DNA of 64,000 nucleotides from a bacterium (GTDB taxonomy: Bacteria > Desulfobacterota > DSWW01), in the NCBI GenBank assembly GCA_028277985.1, contig JANQFG010000116.1, positions 51,412 to 115,411 of the forward strand, given 5' to 3'. Within the stretch, counting starts at the first letter, position 1; each line of letters begins with the position of its first letter. Under the pieces are notes generated by a model. It did no database searches and was not told the DNA's origin. It saw only the letters and a list, made by a program, of their open reading frames with translations. The position numbers were made by a program, and so were the translations under genes. This document shows positions 43,003 to 52,319 of this stretch, piece after piece.

Positions 43003-44154
43003 ATGATAATCGAGCCGCTTCAAGTTTTGACCGATTCCGTTCGATGGAACTTTAGAGAAGAAGCCGGATCCTGTGTGGAGGATGGAGAAGAAGCCGTGGA
43101 AGCCGCCGCCAGACAACGATCGGCGGGCTCCTGCGAAGGGAGCCTCTCCGATGTCGTCCATGCCTGTTGGGTGATCTATCAGAAGGCCGCAGATGCTTAT
43201 CGTGTGCTCGCCAACAACGCGATGAGTGAGGAGATCACCGAGTTGTGGAGAGGCATGGCCGAGGGCATGAGCAAACACATCCTGTACTGGAAGAAGCTCT
43301 CGGAACGGGTCGCGAAGGACCCGACCATCGAGGTTCTGGGAAACCCGTACACGGCGCTGGAGCAACTGCGCGAGGTGGAAGCGAGGATCGACCAGATCCA
43401 GGAGTCCTCCAGCGCTTTCAGGAGCGTATTGGACTACTTCTATCTGGCCTACAGTATAGAGGTGCAGCTCATTCACCCCGTGCTCTGTTCGCTTCCGGAA
43501 TCGATCATGCTGGTCCCGGACAGGAAGGTGGTGAAGTGGGACTACCAGACCAACTTGAAGCGCTTCCTCACGGGGATGAAGAAGCATTGTGAACCTCATT
43601 ACCTCCATGCCGCGCTGACCGATTCCCTCGAACGGATGTGGGTTCAGAACAGATGGCTGGCACAACAAGACAGCGTCGACCCTGTCACAGGAGCTCACAA
43701 CAGACGGTCCCTTCAGAAGATCATTTCGTCCTTTTCCAGTCTGGCGGAGCGAGACGGGCACAATGTGGCCATCATCATGGTCGGCATTGAGAACATGCAC
43801 GAGCTCTACACGTCCTTCGATACGAAGACGGCAGACGAGGTGGTGCAGCGATTCTACAACGGCATCAAGCCGGGTATTCGGGTTTCCGATATTCTCGGCC
43901 GATACAGCTTCTCCACCTTCCTGATCTACTTGTCGAAGGTGAACCATCAGTACCTGTACGACATCGCCGAGCGGTTCGCCGAATCCGCCCAATCCATCCA
44001 CAAGGCGGGCTTTGCGCTGTCCGTGCATATCGGCGGTTCCTACGGCCAGGTCCGGGGCCAGGCGGGGCAGAGAATCGGATACTACTATGCCAGGGCCCGG
44101 GATTGCATGATGCGCGCGAGACTGTCGCGCACCCAGAGGATCATCATCGAATAG
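43003..44154 (+). CDS. helical sensor protein with degenerate GGDEF domain
   Basis: A 383-residue protein without membrane helices. Residues about 40-210 are helical and resemble a ferritin-like bundle (AADAYRVLANNAMSEEITEL, MSKHILYWKKLSERV, FYLAYSIEVQLIHPVL). Residues 220-380 follow the GGDEF fold: DPVTGAHNRRSLQ matches the D-x-L-T-G-L-x-N-R-R entry motif, but the catalytic signature reads RYSFSTF, so it cannot be an ordinary cyclase. It may bind GTP or c-di-GMP or act as a scaffold. There is no strong ribosome site at ATG 43003. Followed 24 bases later by an HDOD gene. Confidence 0.8.
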   Translation: MIIEPLQVLTDSVRWNFREEAGSCVEDGEEAVEAAARQRSAGSCEGSLSDVVHACWVIYQKAADAYRVLANNAMSEEITELWRGMAEGMSKHILYWKKLSERVAKDPTIEVLGNPYTALEQLREVEARIDQIQESSSAFRSVLDYFYLAYSIEVQLIHPVLCSLPESIMLVPDRKVVKWDYQTNLKRFLTGMKKHCEPHYLHAALTDSLERMWVQNRWLAQQDSVDPVTGAHNRRSLQKIISSFSSLAERDGHNVAIIMVGIENMHELYTSFDTKTADEVVQRFYNGIKPGIRVSDILGRYSFSTFLIYLSKVNHQYLYDIAERFAESAQSIHKAGFALSVHIGGSYGQVRGQAGQRIGYYYARARDCMMRARLSRTQRIIIE

Positions 44155-44178
44155 GCCAAAGGCCAGAGGTCTCGTGGG

Positions 44179-45060
44179 ATGTCTCAAGAAGTTGCACTCA
44201 AGGACACCATGACAATGGACTGCAGGGAGAAGATTCTCTCGAAGCTCTCTTCCGTCTCTGCTATCCCGACCGCGTCCGTGGATCTCGTTCGGCTCGTCCA
44301 GGAGCCGGACGCGCCGAATTCGAAGCTGGCCCAGGCGATCGAATACGACCCTTCCCTGACATCGAACCTCCTTCGCCTGGCGAATTCCGCCTATTTCGGG
44401 TATGCCAGAGCGGTCAGTACGGTCCGTGATGCGATCTTCCTGCTGGGCAGGAACGAGATCTTCCAGCTCGTGGTCGCATCCCTTGTCGGAAAGATGACAC
44501 AGCAGTCTGTGAGAGGGTACGGCCTCACCCCGACCGAGCTCTGGGATCATCTCATGGGCGTGGCCGTCGTCTCGCGGCGACTCGGGCAGGCCCTCCACCC
44601 GAAGATCCCGAGTTACACCTTTACGGCAGGCCTTCTCCACGACATCGGAAAGATCGTGCTCGGGACTTTCGGAGAGGTCGACTTCCTGCCGATTCTGGAC
44701 CGTGCCGAACAGGATCAGGTCGACCTGGTCACGGCGGAGCAGCAGATTCTCGGGATCGATCACGCAGAGGTCGGCGCGCGCCTGCTCGAGACCTGGAACC
44801 TGCCGGCATATCTGGCCGAAGTGGTCCGCTGGCATCACGAGCCGAAAAACGATCCGGGTCAGGCGGTGGTTGCCGGGCTGGTCCATGTGGCAGACGCCCT
44901 GTGCATCGAAGCAGGGATCGGGACCACCGCGAGCGCACACCTTCAAGGGCTCGCTGGAGAGGTCCTGAAAAAGGCCTGTCTGGAAACCGATGTCGCCCAG
45001 GAAGTCGTGGATCAGGCCCGGGCCGAGCTCGAGGGGCTCCACGACATTTTCCAGTTCTAG
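44179..45060 (+). CDS. HDOD domain signalling protein
   Basis: A 293-residue protein that is nearly all HDOD: LSSVSAIPTASVDLVRLVQE, DPSLTSNLLRLANSAYFGY, FTAGLLHDIGKIVLGTF and HAEVGARLLETWNLP with a late VRWHHEPK. An HD pair and HH are retained, though most HDOD proteins are not active phosphohydrolases. It shares the domain with the kinase at 28.2-30.4 kb. It is co-oriented with the degenerate GGDEF gene upstream and the PilB-like gene downstream, suggesting control of pilus or motility functions. Confidence 0.9.
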   Translation: MSQEVALKDTMTMDCREKILSKLSSVSAIPTASVDLVRLVQEPDAPNSKLAQAIEYDPSLTSNLLRLANSAYFGYARAVSTVRDAIFLLGRNEIFQLVVASLVGKMTQQSVRGYGLTPTELWDHLMGVAVVSRRLGQALHPKIPSYTFTAGLLHDIGKIVLGTFGEVDFLPILDRAEQDQVDLVTAEQQILGIDHAEVGARLLETWNLPAYLAEVVRWHHEPKNDPGQAVVAGLVHVADALCIEAGIGTTASAHLQGLAGEVLKKACLETDVAQEVVDQARAELEGLHDIFQF

Positions 45061-45194
45061 CCCACACCCGCAATTCGCCGTTTTTCTCCCTATCAGAAGA
45101 CAGTTTTCCCTTTAGAAATCCCCGGAAAGGTCCGATGAATGGGGTGGGAGATCTCTGTCTGGGCCGTCGAGGCCCACGAAAAAAGGAGCGTTCT

Positions 45195-47138
45195 GTGGCC
45201 CTTTCTGGGAAGAAGAAGCGGATCGGCGAACTCCTGGTCGAATCGGGGCTCATGACCCGCGAGGACTTCGAGACGATTCTCTCGGAGCAGAAGAACAGCA
45301 ACAAGAAGCTTGGGGAGCTGGTCGTTGACAAGGGGATCTGCAGCGAATACGACATCGCCGCTGCTCTATCCTCTCAGCTTGGGATGCCCTGCATCGACCT
45401 GAAGGCTGCGACCATCGAGCCCGCCGCGGTCAGCATCATCTCCGAGAAGCTCGCCCACAAGCACCAGATCGTCCCGATCCAGGTCCGGGGCAGGGACCTG
45501 CACGTCGCGATGGCCGATCCTTTCAGCCATGACGCACTGGAGGATGTGCAGTTCGCAACCGGCTATCGAATCCAGCCGTATATCTCCACCCACAGCGATA
45601 TCGTCTGGGCCATAGATCAGCACTACCAGGTCGACGCCACCTCGGTCGATTCGCTGGTGAGCGACATTGTCCCCGAAGAAGTGGAGGTTCTCGAGGAGGA
45701 TCTGGAGAATCAGCCCGAGCTCGGAGACCTGAAGAAACAGAGCGAGGCGGCGCCCATCATCCGGATGGTGAACCTGATCATCACCCGGGCGGTGGAGGAG
45801 AAGGCCTCGGACATCCACATCGAGCCGAAGAAGAACAAGCTGCTCGTGAGAAACCGGGTGGATGGAGCCCTCCGGGTCGACCTCGAACTTCCCTCCTCGG
45901 TCATAGGCGCCATCGTCTCGCGCTTGAAGATCATGTCGAGCATGGACATCGCCGAGAGGCGGGTGCCCCAGGACGGAAGGATCGCGGTCAAGCTGGGGAG
46001 CAAGACCCTGGATCTTCGTGTGTCCACACTGCCCACCACCTTCGGCGAGAAGGTGGTGATCCGAATCCTGGATTCGGAAGGCTCCCTTATCGGCCTGGAA
46101 AAGCTCGGCCTGGACGGGGAGACACGCCGAAAATTCGTTGGCCTCATTTCGAAGCCCCAAGGGATCGTTCTGGTCACCGGGCCCACCGGGAGCGGGAAGA
46201 CCACGACTCTCTACACCGCCCTGTCGCACATAGCGGATGTGGAGAAGAACGTCAGCACCATCGAAGATCCGATCGAGTACGAACTGGCCGGGATCAACCA
46301 GGTCGGTGTGGACGAAAAGGCCGGGCGTACCTTCGAGAGCGTCTTGCGGTCCCTGCTCAGGCAGGACCCGGATGTGATCATGGTCGGTGAGATGCGAGAC
46401 GTCACCACGGCTACGATCGCGATGCAGGCGTCCCTTACCGGGCATCTCGTGTTCAGCACGATTCATACGAACAACACGGTGGCGACGATCACCCGGTTGC
46501 GAGACCTGGGGGTTCCATCGTACCTGATCTCTTCCACGATCATCGGAATCATCGCACAGAGGCTGGTCCGCGTGATCTGCCCCTTCTGCAAAGAAGAGTA
46601 CCAGCCGACCGAAGACAGCCTGAGGGGATTGGCTCTCACCGCGCAACAGGTAAAGGACCACAAGTTTCTTCGTGGCAAGGGCTGCGGCAAGTGCGGCGAT
46701 ACGGGTTACAAGGGCAGGGCAGGGATCTACGAGATGCTGGTCCTGAGCCAGAAGATCAAGGAGGCGATTGCCGGCGGCGCCTCGGAGGGAAAGCTGAGGC
46801 AGCTGGCAGTTGCCGAGGGAATGCAGACGCTTCCGAATGCCGGAGTCGCAAGGCTCATGCAGGGCGTCACGACTGTCGAGGAGGTGCTGCGAGCCATCCA
46901 GACCGACGAGGACTTCGGCAGCTTGTGCCCTGCCTGCAACGCGATCCTCGGATCGGATTTCATCGCCTGTCCGGAGTGCGGCAAGAAGCTGATCGAGACT
47001 TGCCCGTCTTGCAGCAAGACGCTGGATGCCGGGTGGAAGCACTGTCCGTACTGCGCAGAGACACTGCCTGATGTGGATCAGGCGCCCAAGGCGAGGGACC
47101 CGAAGGTCATCCCCATGGGCAAGGACAAGATCGCTTGA
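45195..47138 (+). CDS. PilB/GspE-type secretion ATPase with extra C-terminal zinc ribbons
   Basis: A 647-residue assembly ATPase of type IV pilus/type II secretion. The N-terminal MshEN-like domain (RIGELLVESGLMTREDFETI) is followed by the hexameric ATPase: Walker A GPTGSGKTTT (about residue 330), Asp box, Walker B DPDVIMVGEMRD and His box TGHLVFSTIHTN, then the CPFC...GCGKCGDTGY zinc motif. Beyond the normal end, about residues 577-624 add further zinc-ribbon pairs (CPAC, CPEC, CPSC, CPYC), which is unusual. GTG 45195 after AAAAGGAG is preferred; ATG 45135 is in frame. No other pil gene is in the window. Confidence 0.9.
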   Translation: MALSGKKKRIGELLVESGLMTREDFETILSEQKNSNKKLGELVVDKGICSEYDIAAALSSQLGMPCIDLKAATIEPAAVSIISEKLAHKHQIVPIQVRGRDLHVAMADPFSHDALEDVQFATGYRIQPYISTHSDIVWAIDQHYQVDATSVDSLVSDIVPEEVEVLEEDLENQPELGDLKKQSEAAPIIRMVNLIITRAVEEKASDIHIEPKKNKLLVRNRVDGALRVDLELPSSVIGAIVSRLKIMSSMDIAERRVPQDGRIAVKLGSKTLDLRVSTLPTTFGEKVVIRILDSEGSLIGLEKLGLDGETRRKFVGLISKPQGIVLVTGPTGSGKTTTLYTALSHIADVEKNVSTIEDPIEYELAGINQVGVDEKAGRTFESVLRSLLRQDPDVIMVGEMRDVTTATIAMQASLTGHLVFSTIHTNNTVATITRLRDLGVPSYLISSTIIGIIAQRLVRVICPFCKEEYQPTEDSLRGLALTAQQVKDHKFLRGKGCGKCGDTGYKGRAGIYEMLVLSQKIKEAIAGGASEGKLRQLAVAEGMQTLPNAGVARLMQGVTTVEEVLRAIQTDEDFGSLCPACNAILGSDFIACPECGKKLIETCPSCSKTLDAGWKHCPYCAETLPDVDQAPKARDPKVIPMGKDKIA

Positions 47139-47392
47139 TCCGTCAAGCCCTTGACGCCCGGTGTCCGGGGACCGGATAGAGCGAAGCCTGGCGGTCAGAT
47201 GTTGAAGAAGAGGGGAAATGCCATTAACTGTTTGATTGCGTTGAATATTATTGGGGAATACCGGAAAGAGGCCGGTGGGGAGGTCCCTCCGGTTACGAAT
47301 TCGGCACAGAGCTTGCTGTGTCGTTCTTTGTCCGGTTCGTGAAAATGGTGACGTACGCGTTAACCAAAGAGCAAGGAAGGAAGGAGAGTACC

Positions 47393-48436
47393 ATGACGGA
47401 GGCAGCCTCAACGTTGGCCTTGTCCGAGGTTTCCGGGTCGGGAGACACCACCGAAGAATCACTGCAGAGCCTCAAAGACTTTTCCCGTCTCCTGGAGGAA
47501 TCGGACCGATTCGCTCGTCTGATCGAAAAGTCTGAGAAGTACAGCGATATGGTGCCGCCCTACATCATGGAGCAGGTGCAGGCGGACTATCGCAAGCAGA
47601 AAGGGGAGGTCGACGAGAAACTCGAGGCCCAGAAGGAAGGGTTCCGGCAGGCCTATCAGGAACACCTGTCGGAAAAAGAAGTTCTCGAGAATATCTGCCA
47701 GAAGCTGCGGGACCGACTCAAAGAGCTTCGTTTCCGCAGGATCGTCGGCGAGTACGAAGAGGATGAGGTTCAGGACGAAATCCGTGATCTGAAGGGACAG
47801 CTCTCCGAGAGCATGGAGCGTCTCGACCAGATGGAAGAGATCCTGGATCAGTACGTGATCATCGGCTTCGACGACTTCATGGGCTCAGGGCCTGCAGAAG
47901 TGGAAGAAGTCTCCTACGAGCCGGAGTCGGCCTACGAGGAAGAGGTCGAGCAGGAAGAAGAGCCGGAAGAGGAAGAAGAGACGCCGCTTCCGATGCTGGA
48001 AGAAGAGGATATGAGCGCCTCGGAGACCGAGGAAGCAGAGGAAGTGGAGGAAATCCCGGTCTACACAGATGCCCAGGATACCGAGCAGGAATCGGGCGAG
48101 GCCGAGTACCAGCCTGATGCCGGCTCCTCTGCTTATCCGCAGGGATATCTCACCGTCCTGGACGGAACCCGCAAGGGCGATCGCGTTCCGCTGATTCCCG
48201 CCGACATCATGCTCGGCAGCTCGCCGAACACGGACGTGATGTTGACGGACCAGGGAATCTCCGAGTCCCATGCCAGGATCTTCTTCAAGGATCGCAAGTA
48301 CTTTCTCGAGAACATGGACGTGCTGGGTCGGAGCTATGTGAACGGAATCCAGTCCAAGGTTTCCGAGCTGAACCACAACGATGTCATTCGTCTGGGAAAT
48401 CTCAACCTTCGAGTTGATTTCACGCCCGGCTCCTAG
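47393..48436 (+). CDS. FHA domain protein with long coiled coil and acidic linker
   Basis: A 347-residue protein. Residues 25-150 form a coiled coil (SRLLEESDRFARLIEKSEKY to SESMERLDQMEEILDQ). Residues 165-235 are an acidic Glu-rich linker. The C-terminal FHA domain (about 250-340) has LTVLDGTRKGDRVPL, IMLGSSPNTDVMLTDQGISE, SHARI and SYVNG, with the conserved G-S/S-x-x-H/N-G residues for phosphothreonine binding. AAGGAGAG precedes ATG 47393. It lies next to the PilB-like ATPase and is followed by a strong terminator. Confidence 0.9.
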   Translation: MTEAASTLALSEVSGSGDTTEESLQSLKDFSRLLEESDRFARLIEKSEKYSDMVPPYIMEQVQADYRKQKGEVDEKLEAQKEGFRQAYQEHLSEKEVLENICQKLRDRLKELRFRRIVGEYEEDEVQDEIRDLKGQLSESMERLDQMEEILDQYVIIGFDDFMGSGPAEVEEVSYEPESAYEEEVEQEEEPEEEEETPLPMLEEEDMSASETEEAEEVEEIPVYTDAQDTEQESGEAEYQPDAGSSAYPQGYLTVLDGTRKGDRVPLIPADIMLGSSPNTDVMLTDQGISESHARIFFKDRKYFLENMDVLGRSYVNGIQSKVSELNHNDVIRLGNLNLRVDFTPGS

Positions 48437-48482
48437 TCCCACGAGCCCAGGGTAGGAAACGAGCACTCTCCTTCGTCGAATC

Positions 48483-48524
48483 AAGCCGGGGCGCGGTCCT
48501 CTTGGGCCGCATCCCGGCTTTTTT
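48483..48524 (+). terminator. rho-independent terminator after the FHA gene
   Basis: AAGCCGGG (48483-48490) pairs with CCCGGCTT (48513-48520), with further GGTCC/GGGCC pairing inside, followed by TTTTTT. It ends the transcript of the 43-48 kb signalling/pilus genes. Confidence 0.85.
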
Positions 48525-48696
48525 ATGTGCGATCTCCTGCCACCCTCTTAGGGCCTGCTACGTAGTGACTTATTCGCGCACCGACGCCTGCCTCAAATTG
48601 ATCGCCTGCAAGCCTTCACCTATAATCATCTGTTGCCCCTGGCGCCGGTGCACGGGGGCAAACAAGACACGTACGGAAATTCATAAGGGGGTTGAA

Positions 48697-50697
48697 ATGA
48701 AAGATCTGCTCTTCGAACCGATCCGGTTCCGCGGGCTCGAGATCAAGAACAGGATATTCATGCCTGCCATGCATATGAACATGGCGAAGAACCAGGAAGT
48801 CACCGACCAGCTCGTCGACTTCTACGCCGAGCGGGCCCGGGGCGGGGCAGGAATGATCGTTGTCGGCTTTGCCACCATTGACGAATTGGCGGGGGGCCCC
48901 TTGAACATCGGCGCGCACCACGACGACTTCATCCCCGGCCTTGCCAGGCTGGCCGAGGCCATCAAGGAGAACGGGGCGCGCTCGTCGGTCCAGATCAGCC
49001 ATGCCGGGCGATACAATTTCTCCTTTTTCATGAACGGCAAGCAGGCCGTGGCCCCTTCCGCCGTGGCCTCCCGAATGACCAAGGAGACCCCGCGGGAGCT
49101 CACGCTTGACGAGATCAAACGAATCATCGAGGAGTTCGGCGAGGCGGCCCTCCGGGTAAAGAAGGCGGGCTACGATGCGGTGGAGGTCTTGAGCGCCACG
49201 GGCTACCTGATCAGCCAGTTCCTCTCCGAGGTGTCCAACAAGCGCACCGACGAGTACGGTGGGGCCCTGGACAACCGGATGCGGTTTGGTCTGGACGTCA
49301 TGAGGTCGATCAAGAAGGCGACGGGAGAGGATTTCCCGCTGGTCGTCCGGATCAACGGTAACGAATACATGCCCGGCGGCCTGGGACGCAAGGAGCTCCA
49401 GGAGTACGCCAGAAATCTCGTATCCGTCGGCGTCGATGCCATCTGTGTGAACGTGGGCTGGCACGAGGCCCGGGTGCCTCAGATCGTGGCAGAGGTCCCT
49501 CGAGGCGCATTTACATATCTGGCCAGGGGCATCAAGGAGACGGTGGACGTGCCGGTGATCGCCAGCCACCGCATCAACGAACCGGAGCTTGCCCGCGAGC
49601 TGATCGGGGATGGTGTATGTGACATGGTGGCCATGGGCCGCTCCCTGATCGCCGACCCGTATCTGCCTGAAAAGGCGAAGACCGGTCGGGAAGGCGAAGT
49701 CGTGCACTGCATCGCCTGTGCCCAGGGCTGTTTCGACAACCTCTTCAAGCTGCAACCGGTCGAATGCCTCTGCAACCCACGGGCGGGTCATGAGAGGGAG
49801 ACGGTCGCGGAAAAGGTGAAGGACCCGAAAAAGGTGATGGTGATCGGCGGAGGGGCTGCAGGGATGAGCGCAGCTTCGGCTGCGGCCGACATCGGCCACG
49901 ATGTCACGATCTACGAGAAGGCGGACCGGTTGGGCGGTCAGCTTCATCTGGCCGGCGCCCCCCCGGGCAGAGACGAGTTCGTGCAGCTCGCAAAGGACCT
50001 GCAGAGCCAGCTCGTGGCCGGGGGCGTGAAGATCGTGCTCAATCAGAAGGTGGACCCCTCCGTAATCGAGAAGGAAAAACCGGATGCCGTTATCCTCGCC
50101 ACGGGCGCGGTTCCGATCACCTTGCCGATTCCGGGAGTGGACCTGCCTCACGTAGTGCAGGCCTGGGATGTGCTCGAAGGCAAGGCGCGAACGGGAAGGC
50201 GTGTCGTGATCATCGGTGGTGGGGCCGTTGGCGTGGAGACCGCGCTTCTGCTGGCGGAAAAGGGGACCTTGTCCGGCGACGCTCTGAAGTTCCTGCTTCT
50301 GAACAAGGCGGAGGACCCGGAAGATCTCTACGAGCTTGCGAGTCGTGGCTCGAAAGAGGTCGTGGTTCTCGAGATGATCGACAAGGTGGGCAAGGACATC
50401 GGCCGGTCCACACGGTGGGGTATGCTCCAGGACGCGAACCGGGCGGGGATCGAGATGAGGACCGTTGCCAAGGCCCTGGAAATCACCGATTCCGCGGTAA
50501 AGATAGAAACCGGAGACGGCGTCGAGGAGATCCCGGCCGATACGGTCGTGGTGGCCGCGGGTGCGAAGGCGTACAATCCCCTGCAGGAGCAGCTCGAGAA
50601 GAAGGGCTTATCCGTGCGTGTGATCGGCGACGCCGCAACGCCTGCAAAGGCCTTCGAGGCCGTACACCAGGGGTTCGCCGCCGGCAGAAGCATATAG
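48697..50697 (+). CDS. old yellow enzyme-family NADH:flavin/2,4-dienoyl-CoA reductase-like oxidoreductase
   Basis: A 666-residue three-domain enzyme. The N-terminal FMN TIM barrel (LLFEPIRFRGLEIKNRIFMP; SSVQISHAGRY; AVEVLSATGYLISQFLSE) is followed by the [4Fe-4S] motif CIACAQGC...C (CX2CX3CX11C, about residues 338-357) and then FAD/NAD(P) domains with VMVIGGGAAGMSAA and VVIIGGGAVGVETALL. The order matches 2,4-dienoyl-CoA reductase, BaiCD and trimethylamine dehydrogenase relatives. ATG 48697 follows AAGGGGG. It likely reduces an enoate or dienoyl-CoA and fits the acyl-CoA theme of the window; the substrate is unknown. Confidence 0.92.
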   Translation: MKDLLFEPIRFRGLEIKNRIFMPAMHMNMAKNQEVTDQLVDFYAERARGGAGMIVVGFATIDELAGGPLNIGAHHDDFIPGLARLAEAIKENGARSSVQISHAGRYNFSFFMNGKQAVAPSAVASRMTKETPRELTLDEIKRIIEEFGEAALRVKKAGYDAVEVLSATGYLISQFLSEVSNKRTDEYGGALDNRMRFGLDVMRSIKKATGEDFPLVVRINGNEYMPGGLGRKELQEYARNLVSVGVDAICVNVGWHEARVPQIVAEVPRGAFTYLARGIKETVDVPVIASHRINEPELARELIGDGVCDMVAMGRSLIADPYLPEKAKTGREGEVVHCIACAQGCFDNLFKLQPVECLCNPRAGHERETVAEKVKDPKKVMVIGGGAAGMSAASAAADIGHDVTIYEKADRLGGQLHLAGAPPGRDEFVQLAKDLQSQLVAGGVKIVLNQKVDPSVIEKEKPDAVILATGAVPITLPIPGVDLPHVVQAWDVLEGKARTGRRVVIIGGGAVGVETALLLAEKGTLSGDALKFLLLNKAEDPEDLYELASRGSKEVVVLEMIDKVGKDIGRSTRWGMLQDANRAGIEMRTVAKALEITDSAVKIETGDGVEEIPADTVVVAAGAKAYNPLQEQLEKKGLSVRVIGDAATPAKAFEAVHQGFAAGRSI

Positions 50698-50710
50698 GCG
50701 AAACTCGATT

Positions 50711-50760
50711 CCTTCTCCCCTTTGGGGAGAAGGTCAGAGCCTGTCCCCGCGAAGGCGGGG
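50711..50760. repeat. two small hairpins between convergent genes
   Basis: CCTTCTCCCC-TTT-GGGGAGAAGG (50711-50733) is a perfect 10-base stem; CCCCGC-GAAG-GCGGGG (50745-50760) is a second. Both lie between two stop codons, the downstream one being the TAG of the M24 peptidase in CTAG (50791-50794). They may act as transcription stops but lack T-runs. Confidence 0.55.
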
Positions 50761-50790
50761 AATGAGGGGGATCGCTTCTACACTCTCACC

Positions 50791-51960
50791 CTAGTCCGGC
50801 AGCACGGTCCACTCGAGGGGAGTGTTCGTAAGCATCTCTCCACCCGAGGGAGTGACCCGCACAGGGCACTCCAGCCTCATGCCGCCCACATCCGGCACAT
50901 TGATCACAAGCGCCGCGACCTCGACGACGTCTTCCTCCAGGACGACATCCCGGAACTCGTCGTTGTTCAGGATCGCGGGATACCACTCGTGACCGATGAT
51001 CCCGATGCCGTGGCCAAAGGCGGGCAGCGTGTGCTGCGCGTACCCGGATGACGTCAGCTCGTCATTGACCGTGTTCCAGACCTGCCCGATCGTGGCGCCC
51101 GCCTTCATGCTGGTCACCAGAGTGTCCGCCGCCCGCAGGTAGGCATCCGCGAGTTTCTGCTGTTCGTTCGACGGCGTCCCGATCAGGTAGTTGTGCGATA
51201 GGTCCGAGTAGTAGCGCTTGTAGGTGGGGTGCATGTCGACGAGAAGGTTCTCTCCCCGCTGCAAGAGCTTGTCCGTAGGCGGGGTGCACCCTCCCATGTT
51301 GTACCAGGTGCGATGCCCCGAGGCGATCTCCGAGGACCCGGTTACGGGCCAGTGGAATTCGCTTCCCAGTCTTCGCATCTCCAGCTCTCCGATGCCTGCG
51401 ATCTCCATCTCGCTCATGCCCACGCAGAGGGATTCCTTCACCCTTTCCTGGGCAGCGTCCGCGATGGCTGCTGCCTGCTTCAGGAGCTTGATCTCCTCGG
51501 TGTCCTTTACGTATGTCGCATGGTCGATCACTTCGAGGGCGTTGACGAACTTCGCCTTTGGCAGGGATTCCTGCAGGATGGCAAGCTCGGTGGCGAACAG
51601 ATAGCCCGCGATCATCCGGGGCGAGTGACCCAGCTCGATGCCGATGGTCGCCTCCTCGAAGCCGAGCTTCTTGATCTGGTTGACCGTCACCTCCCAGAGC
51701 TCCATATCCGGAAGCGGTGCGCATCCCACCACGTTGTCCAGCCAGGAATCATCCTTCACTCGCTCGAAATCCATCAGAAGAGTGTTCAGCCCAACGTATC
51801 CGTCCTTGGAAACGAGGGCGGTGCTTCTCCACGGGATGAAGGCCCCGCCGATGTAGGTCACGCTCTTGCCTCTCGTCGCGACGAGCAGATCGACGTCCTT
51901 CGAGTTCATCTCTTCCTGGATCTTTCCGATTCGCTTCACATAGTCGATGTGTACGTCCAT
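50791..51960 (-). CDS. M24 family metallopeptidase (Xaa-Pro dipeptidase/creatinase-like)
   Basis: A 389-residue two-domain pita-bread-fold protein. The N-terminal creatinase-type domain is followed by the catalytic domain with Asp ligands in VDMHPTYKRYYSDLSH (about residue 241), His in PAFGHGIGIIGHEWY (about 316) and Glu candidates in LEEDVVEVAALVINVP and MRLECPV. The metal set looks largely kept but with spacing nearer creatinase/Xaa-Pro peptidases than methionine aminopeptidase. ATG 51960. It may hydrolyse a peptide or amide in the cytoplasm. Confidence 0.87.
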   Translation of the reverse strand: MDVHIDYVKRIGKIQEEMNSKDVDLLVATRGKSVTYIGGAFIPWRSTALVSKDGYVGLNTLLMDFERVKDDSWLDNVVGCAPLPDMELWEVTVNQIKKLGFEEATIGIELGHSPRMIAGYLFATELAILQESLPKAKFVNALEVIDHATYVKDTEEIKLLKQAAAIADAAQERVKESLCVGMSEMEIAGIGELEMRRLGSEFHWPVTGSSEIASGHRTWYNMGGCTPPTDKLLQRGENLLVDMHPTYKRYYSDLSHNYLIGTPSNEQQKLADAYLRAADTLVTSMKAGATIGQVWNTVNDELTSSGYAQHTLPAFGHGIGIIGHEWYPAILNNDEFRDVVLEEDVVEVAALVINVPDVGGMRLECPVRVTPSGGEMLTNTPLEWTVLPD

Positions 51961-52285
51961 GTCTTGTCTCCCCGAGTCTTAAGGATTCGCCTGCATCCGA
52001 GTGATGATAGATAAATGGCTATCGGGGTGTCAAAGAGGGGGGCGGTCCCCCACGCGGTGCCGCGCTAGCCGAAATCGATCCTCGGGAAAGGCCACAGGCA
52101 GCCCCGGGAACGTTATAAAGTCTTCTAGGGATATGACGTGATTAGATATTCTAGAAAATGAATCTCGCGTTATGAAGCCTAGACAGTTTGCCCTGGAACA
52201 TGCTTGAAAAGAGGGTGTGCGCGCTCCCCTGCTCCCACGTTGGAAAGTCCTCAAATAAAACGGAAAGGGTGCCGGAAAAAACTCC
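51961..52285. other. AT-richer intergenic region, no gene
   Basis: No coding sequence is supported in these 325 bases. It separates the M24 gene (minus) from the export operon (plus) and is locally AT-rich around 52110-52190 with several short palindromic words around CTAG/CTAGA. It should include the M24 promoter. Confidence 0.4.
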
Positions 52286-52315
52286 TTGACATCCTGTGGC
52301 TGATCTTAGAATAAT
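52286..52315 (+). promoter_or_regulatory. sigma70-type promoter of the ceramidase-like/GMC/cytochrome operon
   Basis: A perfect -35 TTGACA (52286-52291) is followed by TAGAAT (52307-52312, 15-base spacing) or AATAAT (52310-52315, 18-base spacing). The leader to the first start codon would be about 260 bases. Confidence 0.6.
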
Positions 52316-52319
52316 GCCT

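Noticed and set aside
42976..45042. 688-codon open frame on the minus strand.
   Set aside because: It overlaps the degenerate-GGDEF and HDOD genes, which have clear domains; the antisense product has none.
45366..47462. 698-codon open frame on the minus strand opposite the PilB-like gene.
   Set aside because: Shadow of the ATPase gene; no motif or ribosome site.
50711..50733. Rho-independent terminator.
   Set aside because: A perfect stem is present but no T-run follows on either strand; listed as a hairpin repeat instead.
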